In this document: piece by piece, positions 1-8,015 of the stretch | Position numbering within the stretch: position 1 is the stretch's first letter | How the letters are laid out: each line of letters opens with the position of its first letter | NCBI GenBank assembly: GCA_006227805.1 | Contig: SBFT01000380.1 | Span: 1-24,370, forward strand | Direction of reading: 5' to 3' | Source of the DNA: Paracoccaceae bacterium | GTDB taxonomy: Bacteria > Pseudomonadota > Alphaproteobacteria > Rhodobacterales > Rhodobacteraceae | Length of the DNA stretch: 24,370 nucleotides | Translations under genes and position numbers: made by a program | Notes under the pieces: generated by a model | What the model saw: only the letters and a program-made list of their open reading frames with translations | What the model was told of the DNA's origin: nothing | The model's database searches: none

Positions 1-1149
1 ATGGTGACCGCCAGCCACAACCCCAATGGCTGGACCGGCGTGAAGATGGGCTTCGAACGCCCCCTGACCCACGGCCCCGACGAGATGGCGGAACTGCGCG
101 ACATCGTCCTGAAGGGCGAAGGCGTGGCGCGGCCAGGCGGGTCCTACGAATTCGTGGACGGCGTGCGCGAGGCCTATCTCGACGACCTCGTGGGCGATTT
201 CCGCATGTCGCGGCCGCTGCGCGTGGTGTGCGCCACCGGCAACGGCACGGCATCCGCCTTCGCGCCGGAACTCTTCCGCCGCATGGGCGTCGAGGTGATC
301 GAGAGCCACAACCGCCTCGACTACACCTTTCCCCACTACAACCCGAATCCCGAAGCCATGGAGATGCTGCACGACATGGCCGACACCGTGAAGGCCACGG
401 GCGCCGATCTTGCGCTGGGGTTCGACGGCGACGGCGACCGCTGCGGCGTGGTGGACGACGAGGGCGAGGAGATCTTCGCCGACAAGGTGGGCGTCATCCT
501 GGCGCGAGACCTGGCCAAGCTCTACCCCGGTGCCACCTTCGTGGCGGATGTGAAGTCCACGGGACTTTTCGCCTCGGACCCCGAATTGCGCAGGCTGGGC
601 GTGAAGGCCGATTACTGGAAGACAGGCCACAGCCACATGAAGCGCCGGGTCAAGGACCTGGGCGCCCTGGCCGGTTTCGAGAAGTCGGGCCATTACTTCC
701 TGGCCGAACCCATCGGGCGCGGCTACGATTGCGGAATGCGGGTGGCGGTCGAGATCTGCAAGCTGATGGACCGCAATCCGGACAAGTCCATGTCCGACCT
801 GCGCCGCGCCCTGCCGCGCACCTGGTCGACGCCCACGATGTCCCCCTACGCCGCGGATACCGAGAAATACGACATCCTCGCACGCCTCGTGGACAAGCTC
901 GTCGCCCGCCACAAGGCGGGCGAACCCCTGGGCGGGCGCGCGATCAGGGACGTGGTGACGGTGAACGGGGCACGCGTGATCCTCGACAACGGGGGCTGGG
1001 GCCTGGTGCGGGCCTCGTCCAACACGCCGAACCTCGTCGTGGTCTGCGAAAGCCCCGAGAGCGAGGACGAGATGCGCGCCATCTTCGCCGATATCGATGC
1101 GGTGATCCGGACCGAACCGGGCGTCGGGGCCTACGACCAGACGATCTGA
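1..1149 (+). CDS. manB: Phosphomannomutase/phosphoglucomutase, 3' part
   Basis: Alpha-D-phosphohexomutase family enzyme that interconverts hexose 1- and 6-phosphates for nucleotide-sugar and polysaccharide synthesis in the cytoplasm. The reading frame is open at the first base and begins inside the active-site loop: TASHNP is visible at residues 3-8, with the phospho-serine at residue 5. This motif normally lies roughly 100 residues into the protein, so the ATG at base 1 is internal and the gene starts outside the window. The metal-binding loop DGDGDR is at about residues 142-147, the sugar-binding stretch EKSGHYF at about 229-235, and the C-terminal phosphate-binding stretch RASSNTPNL at about 337-345. 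The 382 visible residues end at TGA and fit the last three-quarters of a protein of about 500 residues. The choice between phosphomannomutase and phosphoglucomutase specificity cannot be made from sequence alone. Confidence 0.93.
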   Translation: MVTASHNPNGWTGVKMGFERPLTHGPDEMAELRDIVLKGEGVARPGGSYEFVDGVREAYLDDLVGDFRMSRPLRVVCATGNGTASAFAPELFRRMGVEVIESHNRLDYTFPHYNPNPEAMEMLHDMADTVKATGADLALGFDGDGDRCGVVDDEGEEIFADKVGVILARDLAKLYPGATFVADVKSTGLFASDPELRRLGVKADYWKTGHSHMKRRVKDLGALAGFEKSGHYFLAEPIGRGYDCGMRVAVEICKLMDRNPDKSMSDLRRALPRTWSTPTMSPYAADTEKYDILARLVDKLVARHKAGEPLGGRAIRDVVTVNGARVILDNGGWGLVRASSNTPNLVVVCESPESEDEMRAIFADIDAVIRTEPGVGAYDQTI

Positions 1150-1170
1150 GCCTGCCGGGACAGTCGGAAG

Positions 1171-1188
1171 CGGGGGGCCAGCCCCCCG
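1171..1188 (+). terminator. GC stem-loop after the phosphomannomutase gene
   Basis: A 7-bp perfect stem (1171-1177 with 1182-1188) of G and C with a 4-base loop, beginning 21 bases after the TGA. It is followed by a C/G-rich stretch and ATATTTGG, a weak T-rich tract. It resembles a factor-independent terminator with a poor U tail. The other gene ends that carry the same repeat have the same arrangement. Confidence 0.55.
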
Positions 1189-1191
1189 CGC

Positions 1192-1267
1192 CCCCCGGGA
1201 TATTTGGAGCGAGAGGAAGACAGGACGTCCGGTCTTCCGTCTTCCTCTCGCCAAAAATATCCTGGGG
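1192..1267. repeat. Inverted pair of gene-end repeats (ATATTTGG / CGAGAGGAAG type)
   Basis: Left arm 1192-1219 reads CCCCCGGGATATTTGG followed by AGCGAGAGGAAG. The right arm 1241-1267 is its near reverse complement, with CCAAAAATAT for CCAAATAT. The inner part is exact: CGAGAGGAAGAC at 1210-1221 pairs with GTCTTCCTCTCG at 1239-1250, with a 17-base spacer. Each arm lies just beyond a GC stem-loop that follows a gene's stop codon, so two copies meet head to head between convergent genes. A third copy is at 22160-22188. From memory such units are common between genes in Rhodobacteraceae; their function is not established by anything seen here. Confidence 0.75.
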
Positions 1268-1271
1268 TGAA

Positions 1272-1304
1272 TGCCGCCAAAGGCGGCAGAGGGGCAAAGC
1301 CCCT
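1272..1304 (-). terminator. Two stem-loops at the asmA stop codon
   Basis: Two hairpins with AAA loops on the + strand (TTT on the transcript) lie back to back: 1272-1278 with 1282-1288 (7 bp), and 1290-1295 with 1299-1304 (6 bp). The second touches the asmA stop codon (1306-1304). Read in the asmA direction they precede CCCCAGGATATTTTTGG, so hairpins plus a short T-rich tract could end transcription. Confidence 0.55.
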
Positions 1305-3238
1305 TACTCCCCGCCCAGAAGCCTGCGCAGCCGATCCTTGGCCTTGTCCTCGAGCGCGTCCCTGAGCGCGTCCTCGGTCGACTGGCCCTCCTGCGGGGTC
1401 ACGCCCAGTTCCTCCTGCAGTTTCTCCCGCGCCTGCTGCCGGACGTCCTCGACCTTGCCGCTGGTATCGAGCTTCAACGCCTCTTCCAGATCCGGGATGA
1501 TGCGCGGCCCCGACCAGGGACCCCGGATTCGGATCGGGATCGCCAGGCCCTGTCCGGAATTGGCGCGAAGCGCGATGGGCGTGAAGAGATAATCGATATC
1601 CCGCGCGCCCAGTCCGATCCGCCCGGCACCTTCGGCCCGGTAATTGGACAGAAGCAGCGCCAGGTCCCGGTTCAGCATGTTGCCGCCCTCGATCACCCAG
1701 CTGGCGGTCAGGCTGTCGAAGACCGTCGTGCCGCCGGTGGCGTCCCCCGAGCGCATCAGGCGGTCGAGATCGATGCCCGAGATCAGCCCGCGGCCCATGG
1801 CCAGCGAACCCTTGCCCGAAAGCGAGTTCATGATCGCGTCGACCGAGGTCCCGGAACCCAGGAACTCGACCTGCGCCCCCGCCTTGCCGGAGAGGCGGGT
1901 CAGGCCCGCCAGTGTGCCCAGCATCGCCCGGGTCTCGATCCCGGTGGCGGAGAGGTTGCCCGCCACCGACAGTCCGTTGCGGTTGTTGGCGACCAGTTGT
2001 CCCGAGACGAGACCGTCGAAGATCTGCGTGCGGCCAAGTTGGAGGACCGCGCGCGACCGCTCGACCGTCAGGCCCATTTCGGTCTGGCCCAGCTTGTAGT
2101 CGCCGAGATCGATGCTGGCGGCGGTCAGGGCGATCCGGCCATCGAAAAGCCCCAGCGCTTCGGCGTCGATCCGCGCCGTGGACCAGCCCGCGCCTGTCGC
2201 GCCGGATCGCGACCCCGATCCGCCCCCCGCGGCCGCCGCGGCCGAGAAATCCAGCGCCCCCGCCGTCAGTTGCGCGGTCACGTTCGGTTTTCCGGCCAGG
2301 GTGATGTCCGCGGCCCCCGTCAGCCGGTTGCCGTCGAGGCCCAGCGCCATGTCCCGCAGGGCGATGCGCCGGTCCGCCGTCACTGTGACCGCCGCCTGCA
2401 TGTCGAGTGCGCGCCCGAAGCCCTGCGGCAGGTCCACCGCGCCGAGGCCCAGCGCGGCCAGGGCGCGACCGGTGTCCGTGATCTTCAAGTTCAGGTTTCC
2501 CGCGGCCTCGCCCGCGGTGCTGGCGCGCCCGTCGAAACGGACATCTCCACCCGCCGTGCCGCCCTCCATCGACACAGGGGCCACCGCGCCGCCCAGGAAG
2601 GCTGCGAAGCCCTCGATCCGGCCCGAAAGGGCGACCGGCTCGCCCGCGGGCGAGACCGATCCCGCGAAGGTCGCGGGCCCGGCGGGGTCGGGCCAGTCCA
2701 GCTCCAGGTTCACCCCGGCCAGGTCGATCCTCTCGCCGTCGACAGGCGCGAAGATCAGCCGGGCGTCGGTCACGCTGAGTTTCTCCAGCGTGAAGGGCTG
2801 CGTGCCCCCGGCCTCTGCGGTGCCGCCCGTCGTGTCGCCGTCGGGAACGGGTCTCGGCACGAACTCCCAGTTGCCGGTGCCATCGGCGCGCGTGGCCAGC
2901 CGCACCACGGGGCTGATCGCCTCGATGTGGCGGATGCGGATGTCGCCGCCGATCAGGCCCGCGGCGTCGACGCCGATCGAGAGGCCCTTCGCCTCGACCA
3001 TCGGCTCGCTGCCCGCCCAATCCGCGTTGGAGAAGGTCACGGGGCCGGTGCGCACCCCCAGAACCGGCCAGAAGCTGAACCCGATCTCGCCCGTCACCAC
3101 CAGGTCGCGGCCGGTCTGGGCGCGCACCTGGTCGGCGGCGATGATGGCGATACGCTCCTTCGGCAGGAAGAACACCGCCCCGACCGCGAAAGCCAGAAGC
3201 AGGATCGCCACACCCGTCAGTCGAAAGATCCAGCGCAT
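1304..3238 (-). CDS. asmA: AsmA family protein
   Basis: Predicted inner-membrane-anchored protein of 644 residues with a large periplasmic part. AsmA-like proteins belong to a bridge-like group linked to outer-membrane lipid homeostasis. One N-terminal membrane helix (about residues 4-24, LTGVAILLLAFAVGAVFFLP) is followed by an AsmA-type opening with repeated beta-rich segments, including GVRTGPVTFSNADW and repeated LTGAADITLAG / SGKAGAQVEF-like strands. The C-terminus is a charged helical tail rich in Lys, Glu and Arg. The ATG at 3238 is chosen because AGGAGG lies about 9 bases upstream and the membrane anchor follows at once. The longer open frame to 3880 overlaps rimO and would bury the anchor. 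It is divergent from rimO with 132 bases between the starts. The exact cargo is unknown. Confidence 0.85.
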   Translation of the reverse strand: MRWIFRLTGVAILLLAFAVGAVFFLPKERIAIIAADQVRAQTGRDLVVTGEIGFSFWPVLGVRTGPVTFSNADWAGSEPMVEAKGLSIGVDAAGLIGGDIRIRHIEAISPVVRLATRADGTGNWEFVPRPVPDGDTTGGTAEAGGTQPFTLEKLSVTDARLIFAPVDGERIDLAGVNLELDWPDPAGPATFAGSVSPAGEPVALSGRIEGFAAFLGGAVAPVSMEGGTAGGDVRFDGRASTAGEAAGNLNLKITDTGRALAALGLGAVDLPQGFGRALDMQAAVTVTADRRIALRDMALGLDGNRLTGAADITLAGKPNVTAQLTAGALDFSAAAAAGGGSGSRSGATGAGWSTARIDAEALGLFDGRIALTAASIDLGDYKLGQTEMGLTVERSRAVLQLGRTQIFDGLVSGQLVANNRNGLSVAGNLSATGIETRAMLGTLAGLTRLSGKAGAQVEFLGSGTSVDAIMNSLSGKGSLAMGRGLISGIDLDRLMRSGDATGGTTVFDSLTASWVIEGGNMLNRDLALLLSNYRAEGAGRIGLGARDIDYLFTPIALRANSGQGLAIPIRIRGPWSGPRIIPDLEEALKLDTSGKVEDVRQQAREKLQEELGVTPQEGQSTEDALRDALEDKAKDRLRRLLGGE

Positions 3239-3370
3239 CTGCCTTGTCCTCCTCCGCTTCGCCCGGGACCAGCTTACCCCAGCCGCGCCACGGTGCAACG
3301 CGCCAGCGCGACAAGCGCGGCGCGTCCTGGCCTCTGGGCAGGGACGCGGGCTTGGCCTATATGCGGGCAG

Positions 3371-4759
3371 ATGAGCACGAACCCACCGAATCTGCGCCCC
3401 GACATCGCGCCCAGCGCGCGCATCGGCGATGCGCCGCGCCCCGGTCAGCCGACGATCGGCATGGTTTCCCTGGGCTGTCCCAAGGCGCTGGTGGACAGCG
3501 AACGCATCCTGACGCGGCTGCGCGCCGAGGGCTACGGCATCTCGCCCGATTACCAGGGCGCGGACGCGGTGATCGTGAACACCTGCGGGTTCCTCGACAG
3601 CGCAAAGGCCGAGAGCCTCGACGCCATCGGCGAGGCGCTGCGCGAGAACGGCCGCGTGATCGTCACCGGCTGCCTCGGGGCCGAGCCCGAGTATATCACC
3701 GGCGCGCATCCGAAGGTTCTGGCGGTGACCGGCCCGCATCAATACGAACAGGTGCTCGATGCCGTGCACGCCGCCGTGCCGCCTTCGCCCGATCCCTTCG
3801 TCGACCTCGTGCCCGCCTCGGGCGTCCGCCTGACCCCGCGCCACTATGCCTATGTGAAGATTTCCGAGGGCTGCAACCACGCCTGCCGCTTCTGCATCAT
3901 CCCCGACATGCGCGGCAAGCTCGTCTCACGACCCGCCCATGCCATCCTGCGCGAGGCCGAAAAGCTGGTGGAAGCGGGCGTGCGCGAGCTTCTGGTGATC
4001 AGCCAGGACACCAGCGCCTATGGCCTTGACCGCAAGTATGACCTGAATCCATGGAAGGGCGGCGAGGTGCGCAGCCATATCCTCGATCTCTCGCGCGAGA
4101 TGGGCAGGCTCGGCGCCTGGGTGCGGCTCCACTATGTCTACCCTTACCCGCATGTGCGCGACCTCGTGCCGCTGATGGCGGATCCCGAAAACGGGATTCT
4201 TCCTTACCTCGACATCCCCTTCCAGCACGCGCACCCGGATGTCCTGCGCCGCATGGCGCGGCCCGCGGCATCGGCGAAAACGCTGGACGAGATCCGCGCC
4301 TGGCGCACGGTCTGCCCCGACATCACGCTGCGGTCGACCTTCATCGTGGGCTACCCGGGCGAGACCGAGGCCGAGTTCCAGACCCTTCTCGACTGGCTGG
4401 ACGAGGCGCAGCTCGACCGCGTCGGCTGCTTCCAGTATGAAAACGTGGCAGGCGCGCGGTCGAATGCGCTGCCGGATCATGTGCCGGACGAGGTGAAGCA
4501 GGACCGCTGGAACCGCTTCATGGAAAAGGCGCAATCCATTTCCGAGGCGAAGCTGGCCGCCAAGGTGGGCCGCCGCCTGCAGGTGATCGTGGACGAGGTC
4601 GATGCCGAGGCCGCGACCTGCCGCACCATGGCGGATGCGCCGGAAATCGACGGCAACCTTTTCATCGACGAAGGCTTCGAAGGCCTGGCCCCCGGCGACA
4701 TCGTCACGGTCGAGGTCGAGGAAGCGGGCGATTACGATCTCTGGGGACGGCGGGTCTGA
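3371..4759 (+). CDS. rimO: Ribosomal protein uS12 methylthiotransferase RimO
   Basis: Radical-SAM enzyme of 462 residues that adds a methylthio group to the conserved aspartate of ribosomal protein S12. The N-terminal MTTase domain (about residues 30-140) has VSLGCPKALVDSE and VNTCGFLDSAK, whose cysteines help bind the auxiliary cluster. The radical-SAM cluster motif is Cys168-x3-Cys172-x2-Cys175 in SEGCNHACRFCIIP. The C-terminal about 70 residues form a TRAM-like RNA/protein-binding domain. SLGCPKALVDSE and the IP after the third Cys favour RimO over MiaB. The ATG at 3371 gives the usual length; the ribosome binding site before it is weak. An upstream open frame to 1271 is antisense to asmA and is not coding. 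The stop codon runs straight into a series of stem-loops. Confidence 0.95.
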   Translation: MSTNPPNLRPDIAPSARIGDAPRPGQPTIGMVSLGCPKALVDSERILTRLRAEGYGISPDYQGADAVIVNTCGFLDSAKAESLDAIGEALRENGRVIVTGCLGAEPEYITGAHPKVLAVTGPHQYEQVLDAVHAAVPPSPDPFVDLVPASGVRLTPRHYAYVKISEGCNHACRFCIIPDMRGKLVSRPAHAILREAEKLVEAGVRELLVISQDTSAYGLDRKYDLNPWKGGEVRSHILDLSREMGRLGAWVRLHYVYPYPHVRDLVPLMADPENGILPYLDIPFQHAHPDVLRRMARPAASAKTLDEIRAWRTVCPDITLRSTFIVGYPGETEAEFQTLLDWLDEAQLDRVGCFQYENVAGARSNALPDHVPDEVKQDRWNRFMEKAQSISEAKLAAKVGRRLQVIVDEVDAEAATCRTMADAPEIDGNLFIDEGFEGLAPGDIVTVEVEEAGDYDLWGRRV

Positions 4760-4764
4760 CGCGG

Positions 4765-4812
4765 CAGAGCCTGACGCAGGCTCTGGCCCAAATCCTGACG
4801 CAGGATTTGGGC
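4765..4812 (+). repeat. Two stem-loops with TGACGCA loops after rimO
   Basis: The first hairpin pairs 4765-4771 with 4779-4785 (7 bp) and has loop TGACGCA. The second pairs 4786-4795 with 4803-4812 (10 bp, GCCCAAATCC stem) and has the same loop, TGACGCA. They are adjacent with no gap. The stems have unrelated sequences while the seven loop bases are identical. They begin five bases after the rimO TGA, whose own context is also TGACGC. No T tract follows. Confidence 0.8.
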
Positions 4813-4836
4813 GCACGCCATCAAAGCTCAAGCGCC

Positions 4837-4882
4837 CGGAAACCGCGTCGGTTTCCGAAGCAAGGTCTGCGTCAGACCTTGC
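4837..4882 (-). repeat. Two stem-loops of the same family, in dehydrogenase sense
   Basis: One hairpin pairs 4860-4867 with 4875-4882 (8 bp). Its loop reads TGACGCA on the minus strand, and the first three loop bases are the TGA stop of the dehydrogenase gene. The other pairs 4837-4844 with 4850-4857 (8 bp) with a five-base loop, GACGC on the minus strand. They mirror the pair behind rimO, so each convergent transcript carries two such hairpins in its own sense. They may act as terminators or mRNA 3'-end structures. Confidence 0.78.
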
Positions 4883-5846
4883 CCGCCAGCCGCTGCGCCA
4901 GCGCCCAGGCCTCCGGGTCGACCTCGATCGGGTCGGCCAGCACCCGCCCCTGCCCCGGCATCCGCGCGCCCGGGTCTTCCGCGACCGCCGCCGCCACCTG
5001 GGCGAAGGTTCCGGCGAAACCGTCCGCCGGGTCGATCAGCAGGTAGAACTGGCCCAGGTCATGCGGCTTGCCCTCGGGCGCCTTCAGGGCGGAGACACCC
5101 CGTGACGTGACGCTGCCCGTCATCCCCGCCGCCAGCAGCTCGACCATAAGCCCCAGGCCCCAGCCCTTGTAGCCGCCGACCGAGACGAGCGAGCCCTTCA
5201 GCGCCGCGTCCGGATCGGTGGTGGGCCGGCCTTCGGCATCCACGGCCCAGCCTTCGGGAATCGCGCGGCCCGCCGCCTTGGCCATGGTGATCGCGCCCAG
5301 CGCCACCACGGTCGTCGACTGGTCGAACTGCATCGCGACGCCGCCCTTGCCGTCAGGCACGGAAAAGGCCACCGGGTTCGTTCCGATCACCCGCATCCGG
5401 CCGCCCGGCGGCGCCACCACGGGCGAGGCGTTGGTCATGCCAAGGCAGATGACCCCCGCCCGCGCGGCCTGCGCGGTGAAGAACCCGACCGCCGTGCAGG
5501 TATGGGTATGGCCCACGCTCAGCCGCGCCACGCCGCAGTCCCGCGCGGCCTCCAGCGCCAGGGGCAGTCCCTTCGCGAAGGCGGGCTGGGCGAAGCCGAG
5601 ACGCCCGTCCACGTTCACCTCGCCGGGCCGGGGCCGGGTCACCACCGGTTCCACATCGCCCTTCACGCGGCCCGAGACCAGCTGCAGGCAGTAACTCTCG
5701 AGGTAATAGAGGCCGCAGATCCGGTTTCCGGTCGCCTCGGCCTCGGTCACGGCATCCGCCACGCTGGCGGCGATCCAGTCCGCCGCGCCATGCGCCATCA
5801 GCGCGGCCTGGCTGACCGCGTGCAATTCCGATTGCGTGACCTGCAT
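4872..5846 (-). CDS. Malate/L-lactate dehydrogenase (Ldh_2/MDH2) family oxidoreductase
   Basis: A 324-residue NAD(P)H-dependent oxidoreductase of the type-2 malate/lactate dehydrogenase family (COG2055). The family also contains ureidoglycolate, sulfolactate and delta-1-piperideine/pyrroline-2-carboxylate reductases. Recognisable stretches are GNRICGLYYLESY near residues 41-53, GHTHTCTAVGFF at the position of the family's catalytic-histidine segment, GTNPVAFSVP, and the glycine-rich GGYKGWGLGLMVELLAAGM near the C-terminus. The ATG at 5846 has GGGGAGGGG about 7 bases upstream. The gene follows lolD on the same strand after 43 bases and may be the last gene of the proS-lol series. Its stop codon lies in the loop of a stem-loop. 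The substrate cannot be assigned. Confidence 0.85.
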   Translation of the reverse strand: MQVTQSELHAVSQAALMAHGAADWIAASVADAVTEAEATGNRICGLYYLESYCLQLVSGRVKGDVEPVVTRPRPGEVNVDGRLGFAQPAFAKGLPLALEAARDCGVARLSVGHTHTCTAVGFFTAQAARAGVICLGMTNASPVVAPPGGRMRVIGTNPVAFSVPDGKGGVAMQFDQSTTVVALGAITMAKAAGRAIPEGWAVDAEGRPTTDPDAALKGSLVSVGGYKGWGLGLMVELLAAGMTGSVTSRGVSALKAPEGKPHDLGQFYLLIDPADGFAGTFAQVAAAVAEDPGARMPGQGRVLADPIEVDPEAWALAQRLAGKV

Positions 5847-5889
5847 GGCGTCCCCTCCCCTTGTCCTGGCGCAGGCTGACCGCAGCGCC

Positions 5890-6570
5890 TCAGCCTGTCA
5901 ACCGGCCCGCGTCCAGCCGCAGCACCCGGTCCATCCGCGCCGCCAGGTCCAGGTTGTGCGTCGCGATCAGCGCCGCCAGCCCCTGGTGGCGCACCAGGTC
6001 CATCAGCGCGCCGAAGACCTGCTCGGACGTGGCAGGGTCCAGGTTGCCGGTGGGTTCGTCCGCCAGCAGAAGGCGCGGCGCATTGGCGAGCGCCCGGCAG
6101 AAGGCGACGCGCTGCTGCTCGCCCCCGGACAATTGCGCCGGGCGATGGGTCAGCCGCCCGGCAAGGCCCACGCGGCCCAGAAGATCGGCCGCCCGCGCCT
6201 GTGCCTCTGCCGGGGCGGCGCCGTTGGCCAGTTGCGGCAGGGTCACGTTCTCGGCCGCCGTGAATTCCGGCAGAAGGTGGTGGAACTGGTAGACGAAGCC
6301 TACCTCGGCGCGGCGCACGGCGGTGCGCGCGCGGTCGCCCTGCCCGCCCATCTCGCGCCCGCCGATCCGCACCTGACCTTCGTCCGGCGTGTCGAGAAGC
6401 CCCGCGATGTGCAGAAGCGTGGACTTGCCCGCGCCCGAGGGCGCGACCAGCGCCACGACCTCGCCGGGCGCCACCTCCAGATCGACGCCGCGCAGCACCT
6501 GCACCTCGCCGGGCTTGCCCCGGTTGTAGGTCTTGACCAGGCCGGAGAGGGACAGCGCCGCCTCACTCAT
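5890..6570 (-). CDS. lolD: Lipoprotein-releasing system ATP-binding protein LolD
   Basis: ATPase subunit (226 residues) of the inner-membrane complex that extracts outer-membrane lipoproteins and hands them to the periplasmic carrier LolA. Motifs in order are Walker A APSGAGKST (about residues 43-51), Q loop near YQFHHLLPEF, signature LSGGEQQRV, Walker B LLLADEPTG and the switch THN near the C-terminus. The start ATG overlaps the end of the permease gene by 8 bases (ATGAGTGA), a sign of translational coupling. Pairing with a LolC/E-type permease separates it from other small MacB/FtsE-type ATPases. Confidence 0.94.
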   Translation of the reverse strand: MSEAALSLSGLVKTYNRGKPGEVQVLRGVDLEVAPGEVVALVAPSGAGKSTLLHIAGLLDTPDEGQVRIGGREMGGQGDRARTAVRRAEVGFVYQFHHLLPEFTAAENVTLPQLANGAAPAEAQARAADLLGRVGLAGRLTHRPAQLSGGEQQRVAFCRALANAPRLLLADEPTGNLDPATSEQVFGALMDLVRHQGLAALIATHNLDLAARMDRVLRLDAGRLTG

Positions 6571-7849
6571 AGCGCAACGCCTCGACCGGGTTCAGCCGCG
6601 CGGCGCGGCGGGCGGGGAAGATCGTCACCAGGAAGGACAGGCCCAGCGACAAGGCCACCGCCGACAGGACGTCCGACAGGTGCAGTTCGGCGGGCAGCGC
6701 ATAGATGCCCCGGATCGACGGGTCCCAGACGCCGCCGCCCATCGCGTAGTTCACGAAGGAAAAGATCGGGTCGATGTAGATCGCGAAAAGACAGCCCAGC
6801 ACCACCCCGCAGGCCGTTCCGATGAGGCCCGTAAAGGCCCCGCAGATGAAGAAGACCCGCAGGATCGAGCCCTGGGACAGGCCGATCGTGCGCAGGATGC
6901 CGATGTCGCGGCCCTTGTTCTTGACCAGCATGATCAGGCCCGAGACGATGTTCATCGCCGCGATCAGCACCAGGATCGACAGGATGATGAACATCACGTT
7001 GTCCTCGACCTCGAGCGCGCGCAGGAAGCCGCCCGACGCGTCGCGCCAGGTCCAGACCTGCGCATTGTCCCCGGCGGCGCGCAACAGGGGCAGGATCATC
7101 CGCTCGACCTCCTCGGGCTCGGCGATCATCACCTCGAGTTCGTCCGCCACGCCTTCGCGGTTGAAGAAGGCCTGGGCCTCGGCGAAGGGCAGGTAGACGC
7201 GCGTGCGGTCGATGTCCCAGCGCCCCGCCGAAAAGACATAGACCACTTCATAGGCGTTGATGCGCGGGCTGGTGCCCATCGCCGTCCGCACCCCGTTGGG
7301 TGAGATCAGCCGGATCCGGTCGCCCACGGTCACGCCCAGTTCCTGCGCCACGCCGGACCCGATGGCGATGCCCTGGTCGAAGCGGTCGAGATCGCCGATG
7401 GCGGTCTCGGACCCGGCGATGCCCGGCAGGGTCCTGAGGTTCTCGGCCGAGATGCCGAAGACCTGCACGCCGGCATTGCGGTCGCGGTGGTTGATCATGA
7501 CCTGCCCGCGCACCAGCGGCGCCACCCGCGTGACGCCGGGCACCTGCGCCACCGCCTGCGCCAGCGCGTCATATTCGGCGATGGTGCGGTCCACCCGGCC
7601 CTGCGCGGTCACTTCGCCCATGCTGTAGATGGTGACATGGGCATTGGCGCCCAGGATCGTGTCGACGAATTCGGCGCGGAAGCCCGATCGCACGGCCAGC
7701 GTCGCGATCAGGGCGAAGACCGCCAGCGTGATCCCGATCAGGCTGATCCAGGTCATCACGCTGACCCCGCCTTCGGCGCGGCGCGCGCGCAGGTAGCGCC
7801 AGGCGATCATCCATTCGAAGGGGGCGAAGGGCGGAGGCGTGCGGGCCAT
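6563..7849 (-). CDS. lolC: Lipoprotein-releasing system permease, LolC/LolE family
   Basis: Inner-membrane permease of 428 residues for lipoprotein release. The N-terminus PFEWMIAWRYLRARR is typical of LolC/E. A first membrane helix (about 28-50) is followed by a periplasmic domain of about 220 residues with ANAHVTIYSMG and VRGQVMINHRD. Three further helices follow in the C-terminal third, with the FtsX-like NIVSGLIMLVKNKGRDIGILRT segment, and the protein ends in the NPVEALRYE tail seen in this family. Only one permease gene is present here, next to a single lolD. This fits organisms in which one LolF-type protein forms the homodimer in place of LolC plus LolE, but a second copy elsewhere cannot be excluded. 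Confidence 0.93.
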   Translation of the reverse strand: MARTPPPFAPFEWMIAWRYLRARRAEGGVSVMTWISLIGITLAVFALIATLAVRSGFRAEFVDTILGANAHVTIYSMGEVTAQGRVDRTIAEYDALAQAVAQVPGVTRVAPLVRGQVMINHRDRNAGVQVFGISAENLRTLPGIAGSETAIGDLDRFDQGIAIGSGVAQELGVTVGDRIRLISPNGVRTAMGTSPRINAYEVVYVFSAGRWDIDRTRVYLPFAEAQAFFNREGVADELEVMIAEPEEVERMILPLLRAAGDNAQVWTWRDASGGFLRALEVEDNVMFIILSILVLIAAMNIVSGLIMLVKNKGRDIGILRTIGLSQGSILRVFFICGAFTGLIGTACGVVLGCLFAIYIDPIFSFVNYAMGGGVWDPSIRGIYALPAELHLSDVLSAVALSLGLSFLVTIFPARRAARLNPVEALRYE

Positions 7850-7975
7850 GTCTCTCTCGGGTCTGTCGGCGCGTCGCGGCGACCTTGGGCATCAGGGCCG
7901 CCCGCGTCAAGCAAGGCCGCCGGATCGGGCCCGGCGCGCACCTGTGGACAAGTGGATTTCCGCCGTCACGGCGCG

Positions 7976-7999
7976 GGTTTGCGGGAAGAACCGCAGACC
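7976..7999 (-). terminator. Stem-loop after proS
   Basis: A 9-bp stem with one G-T wobble (7976-7984 with 7991-7999) and a six-base loop lies about 17 bases downstream of the proS stop, within the 166-base gap before lolC. No T tract follows, so it may be an mRNA 3'-end or processing structure instead of a terminator. The rest of the gap shows no convincing promoter or small gene. Confidence 0.3.
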
Positions 8000-8015
8000 C
8001 CGCGACAGCTGCGTC

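Noticed and set aside
1..3. ATG at the first base as a true gene start
   Set aside because: It falls three residues before the TASHNP catalytic loop. The family has roughly 100 residues before this point, so the gene is cut by the window edge.
1131..3314. Open frame of 727 codons on the minus strand in another frame of asmA
   Set aside because: It is dominated by Gly, Arg and Pro and has no family features. The overlapping AsmA frame has a ribosome binding site and a membrane anchor.
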